The position numbers and the translations under genes are program-made. A stretch of 64,000 bases of DNA from Dermatophagoides farinae (taxonomy: Eukaryota > Arthropoda > Arachnida > Sarcoptiformes > Pyroglyphidae): assembly GCF_024713945.1 (NCBI RefSeq), contig NW_027461517.1:372001-436000 (forward strand), written 5' to 3'. The first letter of the stretch is position 1, and each line of letters opens with the position of its first letter. The notes beneath the pieces are model-generated. The model had not been told where the DNA came from. It made no database searches and saw only the letters and a program-made list of their open reading frames with translations. Positions 50,352 to 59,329 of this stretch are shown here, one piece after another.

Positions 50352-52586
50352 ATGGCACTTAAAAATCATCTAGCGAACGGTATGTGTTTTGGCAAAAACA
50401 ACAATGGCGAGTTATTAATCGACACTAGCGAATACAACGTGTCTACAAAACATAACTACGATGTCAACGAAACCAGCGATTCCGGTAAATTAAAAGATAA
50501 ATCGCTTTCCACTTCAATCAGTCAGGCTGTTTTTGACGACAACGCAATTGATCAAGCCGAAGCGGAGTCACAAATAAGCACTACCCTGTCTGAAATTTTT
50601 CGAAACCAAGAAGAATCAAACTCAAGTTTTTCTAAATACGCTTATTCTTTAGTTAGCAACGTGCTAAATTATTCTTCTTCAGCTTCTTCCAAAGCGACGA
50701 AGGATGACAACAAAAAAGCTATTAATAATAACTCTTATCAGAATGAAAAAAAAAAATCAAATGGTAATTTTATCGTCGATAAAATATATAAAGATATGGA
50801 TTATATTTCTTCCATAGTTAGTAAATTTTTACATGAGCCGTGTAACAGCAGTACATTGTGCTCTACTGAATCTTATTCCAGCGACGATCTTAGTTACAAA
50901 TCAGATTCAATCACCGACTCTAATTTATTTTCCCAGATTAAAGAACAGTCAAATTTCAGGCGCCAGCACAAAGGAAGCCAGTACGCTAGTTACGCTGATT
51001 ATTTTCCAGATCACAATACTATCAACCCTGCAGTCGCAGGAATATCTTCTTATCGCCACCTTCAATTCGACGATCCACAACAATTTTTGGATTGTTCCAA
51101 AACCAAGACCATGGCTGATATATCATATGCAGACTACTTAGAATCAAACGTTCTTTCGAACGAATCAAAGAATTCACCAGGCTCAGCAAATATTAAAAAA
51201 AAACAAAATTATACAAAAAAAGTTTTTCCGATCGCTGATTTTTGTACAATTAACACTATTGATGCTACACAGAATGAGCTATCTTCTGAATCTGACAAAA
51301 AATACGTAGTCAACATCGATATGTACAAAAAACCATCAGCACCAGTTTACATTAGCAATGATAACTTCAATAATTGCGGGTGTTCATCTTACAACGTTCT
51401 TCAGCGCGAAAAGAATGCTTTTAATCACTTCAACAATGTTGATTCTTTTTACAATAGTTATGTGGATGATAAATTTTTGATCGGCGAAACTGATTGCGAC
51501 CTACGAAAGTTTTCCAAAAACCAAGAGAAAAAAAACAATCCTTCTGCTTCGACCAAAGAATCACTGTATGCGAAATCCGCTCGAAAATCGCCTTCTGTTT
51601 TTGATAAAAAGGGTTATCATTCTCAAACAAGCAGTAAGGCTACCGATATTTGGAGCGCGCTGGATTCAACACTTAAACATAACACAGAGTCGCAACCCAA
51701 GAATTATTTCACCACGGATGAAAGAATGTTATCCAAAAGCCAGCCACTTGATACTGACGACGTCAAACATAAATCTTCCTTGTCCACGCACATGCCTCGC
51801 CCCAATGAGCCTCAACTTTTAAGCGTGTCTTACCCACTGAACCAGAAGGAGGAAACTACAAACGATCCTGCCTCGTCTTTCAAACCCATACCCTCCGTTA
51901 GAAGCAACAAGAACAACCTCAAATCTAAATCGAAAAATAAGTCTCACACAGCTATTATTCGAGTTACTTCCTCTTCTTTCTTTATTTATGAATTGTCTAG
52001 AGTCCTACATGCAATTCGAGTCATCAAGAAAATTGACACCGTCAATGTTTCCAATCTTTACGTCTTACATCTTAATTGTCAAAAAGATACTTTGAAATTT
52101 ATTATCGACTATTGTCGAACCACTGAATGCTCACTTCACATTGATGACGAACTAATTCTTTCTTGCGGAGCCCCAACTTCTGATAATATATTACATAAAT
52201 ACGATGAGCCATATTACCACAAATACACCGCTAAATACGAAATCCAGATCCCTCATGACGACGATTTCAATGTTACTTGCAAACTTATCGGTACCAGAGG
52301 TTTGAATATGAAGGAAATTTTTTCCCAAACTGGTTCAAAATTACGCTTAAGAGGTATTGGATCAGGATATTTAGAAACAAAACTGGAACAAGAAGCCAAT
52401 GAAGAGTTGAACTTCTGCATTAGCAACACAAACCTCCACATGTACATTATTACGAAACAAAAGATCAACGCATTGCTTACAGATTTATACAATAACTACT
52501 TTAATCATTTGAAATTAAAAAACCGTAATCCAGTTCTTTACAAGATTAAAATGAAAGAAAACGTAAGAAACATTAACCACCACTAA
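50352..52586 (+). CDS. Ser/Asn-rich protein with C-terminal KH-like RNA-binding domain
   Basis: A 744-residue protein, mostly low-complexity (Ser, Asn, Lys, Asp, Tyr). A folded region starts at about residue 535 ('SHTAIIRVTSSSFFIYELSR'). The final 120 residues look like a KH domain: 'CKLIGTRGLNMKEIFSQTGS' followed by 'KLRLRGIGSGYLE' reproduces the 'r.iG.rG.t.k.l...tg.ki.irGkGS' block of SF1/Quaking/KHDC4-type KH domains, with I-G-T-R-G as the GxxG-type loop. Likely an RNA-binding post-transcriptional regulator. The ATG at 50352 is the first in frame. It follows the ApiAP2 gene. Confidence 0.77.
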   Translation: MALKNHLANGMCFGKNNNGELLIDTSEYNVSTKHNYDVNETSDSGKLKDKSLSTSISQAVFDDNAIDQAEAESQISTTLSEIFRNQEESNSSFSKYAYSLVSNVLNYSSSASSKATKDDNKKAINNNSYQNEKKKSNGNFIVDKIYKDMDYISSIVSKFLHEPCNSSTLCSTESYSSDDLSYKSDSITDSNLFSQIKEQSNFRRQHKGSQYASYADYFPDHNTINPAVAGISSYRHLQFDDPQQFLDCSKTKTMADISYADYLESNVLSNESKNSPGSANIKKKQNYTKKVFPIADFCTINTIDATQNELSSESDKKYVVNIDMYKKPSAPVYISNDNFNNCGCSSYNVLQREKNAFNHFNNVDSFYNSYVDDKFLIGETDCDLRKFSKNQEKKNNPSASTKESLYAKSARKSPSVFDKKGYHSQTSSKATDIWSALDSTLKHNTESQPKNYFTTDERMLSKSQPLDTDDVKHKSSLSTHMPRPNEPQLLSVSYPLNQKEETTNDPASSFKPIPSVRSNKNNLKSKSKNKSHTAIIRVTSSSFFIYELSRVLHAIRVIKKIDTVNVSNLYVLHLNCQKDTLKFIIDYCRTTECSLHIDDELILSCGAPTSDNILHKYDEPYYHKYTAKYEIQIPHDDDFNVTCKLIGTRGLNMKEIFSQTGSKLRLRGIGSGYLETKLEQEANEELNFCISNTNLHMYIITKQKINALLTDLYNNYFNHLKLKNRNPVLYKIKMKENVRNINHH

Positions 52587-52907
52587 TTTATTTCAAGATC
52601 TGTCTCGCTTATTGAATTTAGGGACGCGCTTCCTAATGCCTAACAATTGTTTAGTTTTAGTTTTAGTTTATTTTATTAATCATTGATTGTTAAGTAAAAT
52701 AGTTATATTAGTTATCAAGTTTTACACTTATTTCAAGAGATTTCTTAATTAAATTATTCATTGTCAATAATTGCACTCTTAATTATTGCTAAAGTGATTA
52801 TACTCAAATTCTAGAGTAATTAAAAATATCTTAATGTAAATTAATTACATTTATAATCTATTGTTAAGTTATATATAAAATTATATCCACTATCGAAATT
52901 GCACAGT
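52587..52907. other. Convergent non-coding region with a short TTTTAG repeat
   Basis: These 321 bases lie between the ends of two convergent genes, so they hold both 3' UTRs. Three near-perfect TTTTAG units occur at 52650-52669. Several A/T inverted repeats can be drawn (for example around 52756-52780), as expected by chance in AT-rich DNA. No gene was seen. Confidence 0.4.
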
Positions 52908-54350
52908 CTATTTGTCTATCCAACTAGATTTTTTCCAATTTACGTGTTTTGGTTTTTTATCGTCAGATTCTAGAAAAAATGTATGTCCACCAAAATGATC
53001 TCTCAACGCTTGTATTAAGTTCGCCGGGTTCTTTTCTTGACAAACACTGCAAAGATGGTTGAAAGCCGCTGAAATACCTGGAGTAGGTAAATAGTACATT
53101 GCTGAAACTTGCAAGACTTCTGATAAGTGAATTATAGAGTCTTCTATGACTCTGGCCGAGAAGTCACTTAGGAAAAAGTTGTCTTTTGTGACTGTGTTTT
53201 GCAAAAATTCTAACATAGGACTTCTTAATATGCATCCATTCGCCCACACTTTCAAAACATTTAAGAAATCGACATTGAAATTGAGCTTTTCGGAAATGTG
53301 TTTCATTAACATCAAACCTTCAAGGTGTGCCACAAGAACAGCTCCATATAAAGATTCTTCAACATGTTTGATGAATTCTTTGGGTGTTGGTGGCAGTTTG
53401 TTGTCTGGACGGTATTTTTCAAATCCGAATTTTGAGTGACATTCCAATCGTAACTTTTTCCAGCCACTTATGTTACGCATATATACCGCTGCAGCAATAG
53501 TGGGGCATGGATAGTCGTACGCAACGCTTTCTTGAATAGTCCATTTGCCTGTCCCTTTAGCACCGGCAATGTCCAATACGTTGTCAATTAAAAATTCTTT
53601 TGGATTATCTGGGTTCTTTGTTTTAGTAACAATGCTTGAGATTTCCATCAGGTAAGACTTGAGTTTTGTGTTGTTGTATTTGTCGAAAATCTCACTGATT
53701 TCTCCAGCAGAAAATTTGTAGACCTCAACTAAAAGCATATAAATTTCTGCAATAAATTCCATGATTGCGTATTCTATCCCGTTGTGAATCATTTTCACAA
53801 AATGTCCCGACGCTTTATCGCCTACTCGAGCTACACATTTACCAAAAACTGATTCAGCGGCTGCTTTTGCTAGAAAAGGCTCTACTAATGCGTAAACTTG
53901 TGCGTCTCCTCCAACCATGATTGAAGCACCATTTCTAGCTCCTTCTTCACCACCAGATACTCCAACACCCAAATTATGTATGCCCACAGCCTTTAGCACC
54001 TCCATTCTTCTTAGAGTGTCTTTATAATAGGCGTTTGACGCTTCAAGAATAATATCGCCTTTGCTTAGCAAAGGTATTAGTGCGTTAATCATAGCGTCGG
54101 TCGCTTCACCACTGGTAATAATAATTATAACTTTTCTAGGAAAGGCTAAAGAGTCAACAAAATCTTCCAACGTTTTGAAAGCTTGCATCGCGTCGTTTGA
54201 GATAGTATTCTTGGCTTTTTCGTAAGTAGCTTCAGTTTTTTCGTAACTTCTATTATAGATCGATGTAGATACGCCGTGTTCAACAAGGTTAAGAGCCAGA
54301 TTAGAGCCCATAACACCCATACCGATCACTCCTATATCTGATTTGGTCAT
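52908..54350 (-). CDS. 6-phosphogluconate dehydrogenase, decarboxylating
   Basis: A 480-residue cytosolic enzyme of the oxidative pentose phosphate pathway, making ribulose 5-phosphate, CO2 and NADPH. NADP-binding 'IGMGVMGSNLALNLVEHG' with 'YNRSYEKT' (Arg/Thr for the 2' phosphate), substrate site 'GVSGGEEGARNGASIMVGGD', catalytic 'GHFVKMIHNGIEYAIM' (Lys and Asn) and the C-terminal 'RDHFGGHTF' are all intact. Length is normal (about 470-490). Intronless. It shares a 149-base divergent region with CPSF30-YTH. Presence indicates that this organism retains the oxidative branch of the pathway. Confidence 0.98.
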   Translation of the reverse strand: MTKSDIGVIGMGVMGSNLALNLVEHGVSTSIYNRSYEKTEATYEKAKNTISNDAMQAFKTLEDFVDSLAFPRKVIIIITSGEATDAMINALIPLLSKGDIILEASNAYYKDTLRRMEVLKAVGIHNLGVGVSGGEEGARNGASIMVGGDAQVYALVEPFLAKAAAESVFGKCVARVGDKASGHFVKMIHNGIEYAIMEFIAEIYMLLVEVYKFSAGEISEIFDKYNNTKLKSYLMEISSIVTKTKNPDNPKEFLIDNVLDIAGAKGTGKWTIQESVAYDYPCPTIAAAVYMRNISGWKKLRLECHSKFGFEKYRPDNKLPPTPKEFIKHVEESLYGAVLVAHLEGLMLMKHISEKLNFNVDFLNVLKVWANGCILRSPMLEFLQNTVTKDNFFLSDFSARVIEDSIIHLSEVLQVSAMYYLPTPGISAAFNHLCSVCQEKNPANLIQALRDHFGGHTFFLESDDKKPKHVNWKKSSWIDK

Positions 54351-54499
54351 GTTTTATATTACGAATTTTGATTGCTGTTTTGATTTATATTTAATAATAA
54401 TAAATGTATGAAAATTTGATTTTAACCGATAGAAAGAAAAATAAATGTATGCACAAAAAAATTTAGTCATGGTTAATACAATAAATACTACTTCTTTCT

Positions 54500-55813
54500 A
54501 TGGTATTCGACTTTGAAAATGTAAAGTTAAACGAATACGAGCTCTTAAAAACGTTATCTCCCTCTCGAAGAGAGGTTGTGTGCCGGAATTGGATGTTTAA
54601 TAGTTGTCACAAAGGACTTTTGTGCAATTACTTGCATTTTTATGACGAAAACAAAATGCCACAGTGTAAATATTCGTTGCGGCAGATGGCATGTAACAAA
54701 GAAAATTTTCACATCTGCCCGTTTCAACATATATCCAATTCTCGTTCCGTCAAAAATAAATTTAATACGCAGTCTGGCATGAGTGACGGTGGAGAAAATT
54801 TATGTATAAAGTATTTATATGGATTTTGTTCGCTAGGTCCGTATTGTGATAAAAAGCATCAAAAACTAGCTAAAGACGACATGCCGGCTTCAATGTATCC
54901 AGACGCGTTTCTCGAGGCTGTGCTAAACAATGCAAACCTTACTGATGTTTTGCCTAGTTCTATGGCAGAAGAAGTGAATCAAACGTGGAGGAAATTTTTA
55001 GAAAAAAAGGTCAACTTAGAACCTTCGGTGTCTTTTTTTGATCTATCCAATTTAGTGCGGTATCTCTCTTCCAATACAATTTTGAACCCCAATTCACTGA
55101 CGATTTCATGTAGCGGAGAAACTTTACCTATACAGTGTTTCATATTGAAGTCTACTAACTATTCCCGTCTTTTAACATCGATAAAATATGGAGTTTGGGC
55201 AACTGGTAAAAACAATATAAGCAAACTTAGTAACGCATATCAAAATTCTAATATTGTGATAATACTTATAAGTACGTTTGAAAGTGGTTCGTTTCAAGGT
55301 TACGGGATTATGCGAAGTGACTTTAATTCAAAACTTTTTCCTAACATTTGGGGAAAACTCGGCGTTAGATTAAGCGCTAATTTCATGTTTCAGTGGATAA
55401 AACAAACGGAGCTATCTTTTGAGCAATTAGAATACATTGCGCAGCAGTGGGACGAAATTCGGTCATTCGATCGGTGTAAAGACGGTCAGCAAGTGCCTCT
55501 TGACATAGCTGAAAAAATCTGCCGAGAATTATATGACGCGAAAGAAAAACTAATTTACAACTCCTCATTGCAAAATACAGCTACAGAGATTAACCACTCG
55601 ACGTTCTTTAAATTACTGTCTGAAGAACAAGAAGAAGAAATTAGTAACATAAGCAAAAATTTAGTAAATACAATTGAATCGCAGATTGTTGAAGGAAATC
55701 GACCCAGGATGCCTGCCCAGTGGAAATTCCCATTGCAAAAAAATTACCAACGAATTAACTCAAAGCATTCTAATTATTCGAATGTGTCTAAACAGGATTC
55801 GTTAAATTGTTAA
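54500..55813 (+). CDS. CPSF30 with fused YTH (m6A reader) domain
   Basis: A 437-residue polyadenylation factor. Three CCCH fingers lie at residues 28-46 (C28, C36, C42, H46), 56-77 and 102-120; human CPSF30 has five. A YTH domain spans about 210-345: 'CFILKSTNYSRLL', 'YGVWATGKNN', 'SGSFQGYGIM' and 'CKDGQQVPL' match YTHDC1-type blocks. The m6A-cage residues appear kept: W233 (GVWAT), W284 (NIWG) and L291 (VRLS). CPSF30-YTH fusions are known from plants and apicomplexans, where m6A directs poly(A) site choice. The C-terminal 80 residues are disordered. Its 3' end overlaps a small convergent gene by 12 bases. Confidence 0.93.
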   Translation: MVFDFENVKLNEYELLKTLSPSRREVVCRNWMFNSCHKGLLCNYLHFYDENKMPQCKYSLRQMACNKENFHICPFQHISNSRSVKNKFNTQSGMSDGGENLCIKYLYGFCSLGPYCDKKHQKLAKDDMPASMYPDAFLEAVLNNANLTDVLPSSMAEEVNQTWRKFLEKKVNLEPSVSFFDLSNLVRYLSSNTILNPNSLTISCSGETLPIQCFILKSTNYSRLLTSIKYGVWATGKNNISKLSNAYQNSNIVIILISTFESGSFQGYGIMRSDFNSKLFPNIWGKLGVRLSANFMFQWIKQTELSFEQLEYIAQQWDEIRSFDRCKDGQQVPLDIAEKICRELYDAKEKLIYNSSLQNTATEINHSTFFKLLSEEQEEEISNISKNLVNTIESQIVEGNRPRMPAQWKFPLQKNYQRINSKHSNYSNVSKQDSLNC

Positions 55814-56095
55814 AGGTGTGATTCCCGCAGGGTAATACATGGCAGAGCCGTTAATATGCCAGAAATTTCCACTGCCTTCGATTTCTTGTTGCTTTTCGAT
55901 GATCAAACCTTCAGTCTGATTACGAAGTTCATTTATAAGCATTCGAATGTTTTTCATCAGGAAATTCATGTCCTCCGGCTGGATCATGTCTGGCTGACTA
56001 GGGTGCAAGACTAAAACAGATCTGGATTTTGAGCCAAGATTAGGCGAGTCAGCCCGTACAAGGTTTAAAATTAACAGCAATTTTTGCCATATCAT
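55802..56095 (-). CDS. Small protein with predicted signal peptide, unknown
   Basis: A 97-residue frame starting 'MIWQKLLLILNLVRADS', a plausible signal peptide with cleavage near Ala-Asp. The mature part is helical in the middle ('MNFLMKNIRMLINELRNQTE', 'LIIEKQQEIEG') and ends '...YYPAGITPLTI'. No cysteines or family signature. The stop overlaps the last 12 coding bases of CPSF30-YTH on the other strand, and the start is 167 bases from PCNA in a divergent arrangement. The clean N-terminal signal and ordinary codon use support a real gene, but the shortness leaves doubt. Confidence 0.6.
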   Translation of the reverse strand: MIWQKLLLILNLVRADSPNLGSKSRSVLVLHPSQPDMIQPEDMNFLMKNIRMLINELRNQTEGLIIEKQQEIEGSGNFWHINGSAMYYPAGITPLTI

Positions 56096-56262
56096 TATAA
56101 AAAAGTTTGATTATAGATTTAATTATAAAATGAGAGCTTTATTGTATTTGTGATATTTTACGTCTTCCAAAATGATTTTGAATAAAAAAATATTGAGTTA
56201 AAATAAAAAAATAATAAATATAATTTGATAAGGTAAAAGTTAAAGTTAGGCCAGTTGTGAAA

Positions 56263-57060
56263 ATGTTAGAGTGTAGAATTCCTCAGGGCCAGCTATTGAA
56301 AAAAATCTTTGAATCTATCAAAGAGATGGTTAACGATATTAACCTTGAATGTGGAGAGTCTGGCTTAGGCGTGCAAGCAATGGACGCTTCGCAAGTGTCT
56401 CTCATATCAGTTTGTCTGCTTAATGGAGCGTTTGATCACTACGAATGCAAAGGACAATACTGCTTGGGTTTGAATATGACTCAAGTAACGAAAGTGATGA
56501 AGCTATGTGGCCCAGATGATCACGTAATAATTCGCCACAATCCAAACACAGAAAACGATCGTGTTACATTTATCTTTGAATCTCCAGGTGAACGCAAAGT
56601 GAGCAGCTTCGATTTGCGTTTGATGTCGTTGCACACAGATTCGCTGGGAATTCCAAAAATGCAGCACGAAGCTGTCATTGAAATGTCTACGAAGTCTTTT
56701 ATAAAAACAATTACAGATTTATCGCAATTCAGTGAAACATTGGTGATTGACGTTAATCAGAAAGGAATTAAATTTTCTGCAGAAGGAGATTTTGGTGAAG
56801 GAAGTACTTTTTTCCAAGCGAGCCCTCCAGAAGACACTAGTTTAGTTGAAAATGTAAGTCTAACTTGCACAGCGGACGTTTCATGTATTTTTTCATCGAG
56901 ATACATGCTGTATTTCGCTAAGGGGTGTATGTTGGCCGAGCGAATACAATTGTCTTTGTCAAACAAACAGCTCTTGAAGCTCCAACTCGATATTAACAAT
57001 GATAAATACGTTGGATCAATCACTTATTTCCTCGCACCTAGATTTGTCGAGAATGAATAG
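56263..57060 (+). CDS. PCNA: Proliferating cell nuclear antigen (PCNA)
   Basis: A 265-residue sliding clamp that tethers polymerase delta and many repair factors to DNA. It begins 'MLECRIPQGQLLKKIFESIK', has 'QAMDASQVSLISVCL' (the 'AMD.SHV.LV' block), the interdomain region with 'GIPKMQHEAVIEM', 'DLSQFSETLVIDVNQKGIKF' and the terminal 'ITYFLAPRFVENE', equivalent to 'l.yYLAPKieDe'. Length is normal. The ATG at 56263 gives the canonical N-terminus; an upstream in-frame GTG would add two residues and is not needed. Intronless. Confidence 0.98.
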   Translation: MLECRIPQGQLLKKIFESIKEMVNDINLECGESGLGVQAMDASQVSLISVCLLNGAFDHYECKGQYCLGLNMTQVTKVMKLCGPDDHVIIRHNPNTENDRVTFIFESPGERKVSSFDLRLMSLHTDSLGIPKMQHEAVIEMSTKSFIKTITDLSQFSETLVIDVNQKGIKFSAEGDFGEGSTFFQASPPEDTSLVENVSLTCTADVSCIFSSRYMLYFAKGCMLAERIQLSLSNKQLLKLQLDINNDKYVGSITYFLAPRFVENE

Positions 57061-57115
57061 GCAGGCTGCTCAAAGTGATCTTTTTAATTGCTATTCAGGG
57101 TAAAGATTATTTAAT

Positions 57116-57544
57116 TTAGAAGCTGTTTTTGTATGCTTTAGATTTATTTTTTTGCAAAGATTTTACTTTAGAGGCTTTTAAATTTTTTTTTAATTTTTTT
57201 TTATTTTTAGAGTTTGAGCTGTAATACGACAAGTTCAAAACTTTTGGTTTTCGTTTCACAGCTGGAATATGACGTATGGTGTTTCTGCTTTCATCAATTC
57301 TCACTTTGTGTTCGTTCAGCTCCGTATTTCCTGAATAGTTCAAAATCGATTTTAAAATATTAGTCGTTAAATCGTCTTCGAAACTTTCTTGCGAGGTTTT
57401 TTCGTTCTGCGGCTCTGATTCATCTGTAGAATGTGTTTCGTAGTTTATAACATCATTTTCAACGTTGAAATGCCACGCGCAGTTTGACACCGACTTATTT
57501 TTCGACTTTATTGGGATGTGTGAACTTTTTATTACTTTATTCAT
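57116..57544 (-). CDS. Small basic protein, function unknown
   Basis: A 142-residue protein whose C-terminal 45 residues are very Lys-rich ('NSKNKKKLKKNLKASKVKSL'), likely nuclear or nucleolar targeting. The middle is acidic ('HSTDESEPQNEKTSQESFED'). No Cys pattern or fold is recognisable. It is convergent with PCNA (55-base gap) and lies 68 bases downstream of ZNHIT3 on the same strand. The first ATG is at 57544. An rRNA-processing or ribosome-assembly accessory role would fit such composition, but that is only inference. Confidence 0.6.
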   Translation of the reverse strand: MNKVIKSSHIPIKSKNKSVSNCAWHFNVENDVINYETHSTDESEPQNEKTSQESFEDDLTTNILKSILNYSGNTELNEHKVRIDESRNTIRHIPAVKRKPKVLNLSYYSSNSKNKKKLKKNLKASKVKSLQKNKSKAYKNSF

Positions 57545-57612
57545 AATAGAAAAATTCAAAAAAATAAATATAATTCTAAAAATAACTATTAATTATTTGA
57601 TTATTAATTATT

Positions 57613-57975
57613 TTATTGACAGCTGTAAATATTAATTAATGTGGATAAAAAATGATTGAATTCACAATTTTTTTCCGCTTCAAAAATGTAGCTTGGATCG
57701 TTTCGCACACGCAACAACATGGCTTGCATCTTGGAATTTTTTAACAGGTCGGCTAGCTCTTTTGAATCATCAATTGCTGTTTTTTCTTTTTTTGTCAGTT
57801 CATAGTTGTGTATTTTATTTTTTTGTTCTTGAGTCTGGCTTGTGGTGTTATTTGCGTCGTTGCAAATTTCTTTATGAAGTTTACAGCAGCTGACTGAACA
57901 ATAAATGGCTTTGCAAGAAGGACAAGTATAGTTTGCTACGTTATTTTTACATATTACACAACTTTTTTTTTGCAT
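57613..57975 (-). CDS. HIT-type zinc-finger protein, ZNHIT3-like
   Basis: A 120-residue protein with an N-terminal zf-HIT: 'KSCVICKNNVANYTCPSC' followed by 'KAIYCSVSCCKLHKEIC', giving the C4/C2-C-H-C pattern of interleaved zinc ligands. The C-terminal part ('ELADLLKNSKMQAMLLRVRN', '...DPSYIFEAEKNCEF') matches the short helical tail of ZNHIT3/Hit1, which with NUFIP/Rsa1 assembles box C/D snoRNPs. Length fits ZNHIT3 (155 in human). The ATG at 57975 is the first in frame. No intron. Confidence 0.8.
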   Translation of the reverse strand: MQKKSCVICKNNVANYTCPSCKAIYCSVSCCKLHKEICNDANNTTSQTQEQKNKIHNYELTKKEKTAIDDSKELADLLKNSKMQAMLLRVRNDPSYIFEAEKNCEFNHFLSTLINIYSCQ

Positions 57976-58228
57976 ATTACTAACCAATGAATTTTGTATA
58001 AATATTAAAAAATTTAGAATTAACTAATTAAAAATTCGAAATATCAAATAAGTTCTATAACCTTAGTGTTTTGCTTAATTCTTCGTAATACTATCTAAAA
58101 AAACTAATTTAAAACGTTGGGTGAAAAATTTCAATTTTTGATTTCTTATAGTAATATATATGAGAGAAACCCTGGATCTAATTTGAGCAAATTAGCTAAA
58201 TATAATTTTTGAATTAATGTGTGTTTAA

Positions 58229-58576
58229 CTAGAGAATTTCGACAACTTCGACTATTGTGACGTTTTGTTGTGGCGGGGGCGTTACCATTATGTTGCAAAA
58301 CGTGCAACTTCCAGCGTTTCTGCAAGTACAGCTGTTGATAAAAGTCGTACGCTGACAATAATTGCAGTTAAGATTCTGGCACCCGCCACACGGGTATGTA
58401 GTCGTAGTGAATCGGTTGGCATTTTGGCAATGAACGCAGTTGACGTTTGTGCAATACTGGGGGAGGTGACGAGTATATACCTGGTTTACAGAAACATCTT
58501 TAGATGAACAGCCTGTTATTATCCAAATTATAATAATTAATATAACAATAGTAACTACAACTCCTTGTATAATCAT
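58229..58576 (-). CDS. Membrane-anchored protein with threefold Cys motif
   Basis: A 115-residue protein with a strong N-terminal hydrophobic segment ('MIIQGVVVTIVILIIIIWII'). Three Cys-rich units follow: 'CTNVNCVHC', 'CGGCQNLNCNYC' and 'CTCRNAGSCTFC', each containing C-x3/4-[NS]C-x2-C. The tail is 'MVTPPPQQNVTIVEVVEIL'. The repeating pairs could bind metal or form disulfides outside the membrane. I know no family with this layout. It is divergent with NAC-alpha (84 bases). The open frame on the opposite strand is a shadow. Confidence 0.68.
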   Translation of the reverse strand: MIIQGVVVTIVILIIIIWIITGCSSKDVSVNQVYTRHLPQYCTNVNCVHCQNANRFTTTTYPCGGCQNLNCNYCQRTTFINSCTCRNAGSCTFCNIMVTPPPQQNVTIVEVVEIL

Positions 58577-58660
58577 TATTATCGGTAAATTATTTCTTGT
58601 ATTTACTATAAGAAAAATCCAAAAATTTTATTATTTTTGATCTTTTTTGAAAAAAATAAC

Positions 58661-59197
58661 ATGACGCAAAATCCGAAAACAATTCCTTTTTATGAATCTC
58701 TGAGTCATGCTGACCGTAAGACTGTACAGTATTATTTAAAAATGGGTTTAGAGCCTGTTTACGATATTAAAAAAGTTTCGCTGTTCCACAAAACGCAGTT
58801 TTCGCCAGCCTGTATTCCGAATGCGATTGTATTCAAGGTCCCTGGTCCAAACAAGTCCATGGGTTATTTGATTATTGGAAACATCGTGTCAGATGCTGAA
58901 TCACTTCTCAAACAAAAAAAGCTGATGCAACAATTTGAAAACATTTATAAAGAAAAAATGGCGTCTGAAGGCACGGATGAAACTGATGCAACAACAACTC
59001 AAAACAAAACAGGCGACGAAGCCCAACAAAATCTGAAAGATGTAACATTCACTGAAGAAGAACTCGATGACCTGGACGAAGAGAAAGTATTAAGTGTCAT
59101 GAAATCTCTGCCTCACGAAACTAAAGAAAACTGTATAGAAGCACTTAAACGTTGCGACGGAGACATTGTCAACGCTATACTAGAACTTTCTCCATAA
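58661..59197 (+). CDS. Nascent polypeptide-associated complex subunit alpha
   Basis: A 178-residue ribosome-exit chaperone subunit that pairs with NAC-beta and prevents mistargeting to the ER. The NAC domain lies at about residues 20-90 ('YYLKMGLEPVYDIKKVSLF', equivalent to 'lGlk.v.gi.rVtirk', then 'NAIVFKVPGPNKS' and 'GYLIIGNIVSDAESL'). The C-terminal UBA domain (about 138-178) contains 'HETKENCIEALKRCDGDIVN' and 'AILELSP', as in all NAC-alpha. The NAC core is quite divergent, with extra residues before the second strand. The ATG at 58661 is used. Intronless. Confidence 0.88.
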   Translation: MTQNPKTIPFYESLSHADRKTVQYYLKMGLEPVYDIKKVSLFHKTQFSPACIPNAIVFKVPGPNKSMGYLIIGNIVSDAESLLKQKKLMQQFENIYKEKMASEGTDETDATTTQNKTGDEAQQNLKDVTFTEEELDDLDEEKVLSVMKSLPHETKENCIEALKRCDGDIVNAILELSP

Positions 59198-59329
59198 ACA
59201 CGGTAAACGAATTTATATTTATATAAAATAAAATTTTATTAATATTCTGTTGCATAGAGTAGCAACGAATTAAATTGCTATTATCGTTTATCTTGTTATT
59301 TGACGTGTGGAAAGTAGTATTAAAATCTA

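Noticed and set aside
58146-58507. Open frames overlapping the Cys-repeat membrane protein (58146-58358 minus, 58265-58507 plus)
   Set aside because: The 58229-58576 frame has an ATG, a clear membrane segment and internal Cys repeats; the others lack any pattern and overlap it.
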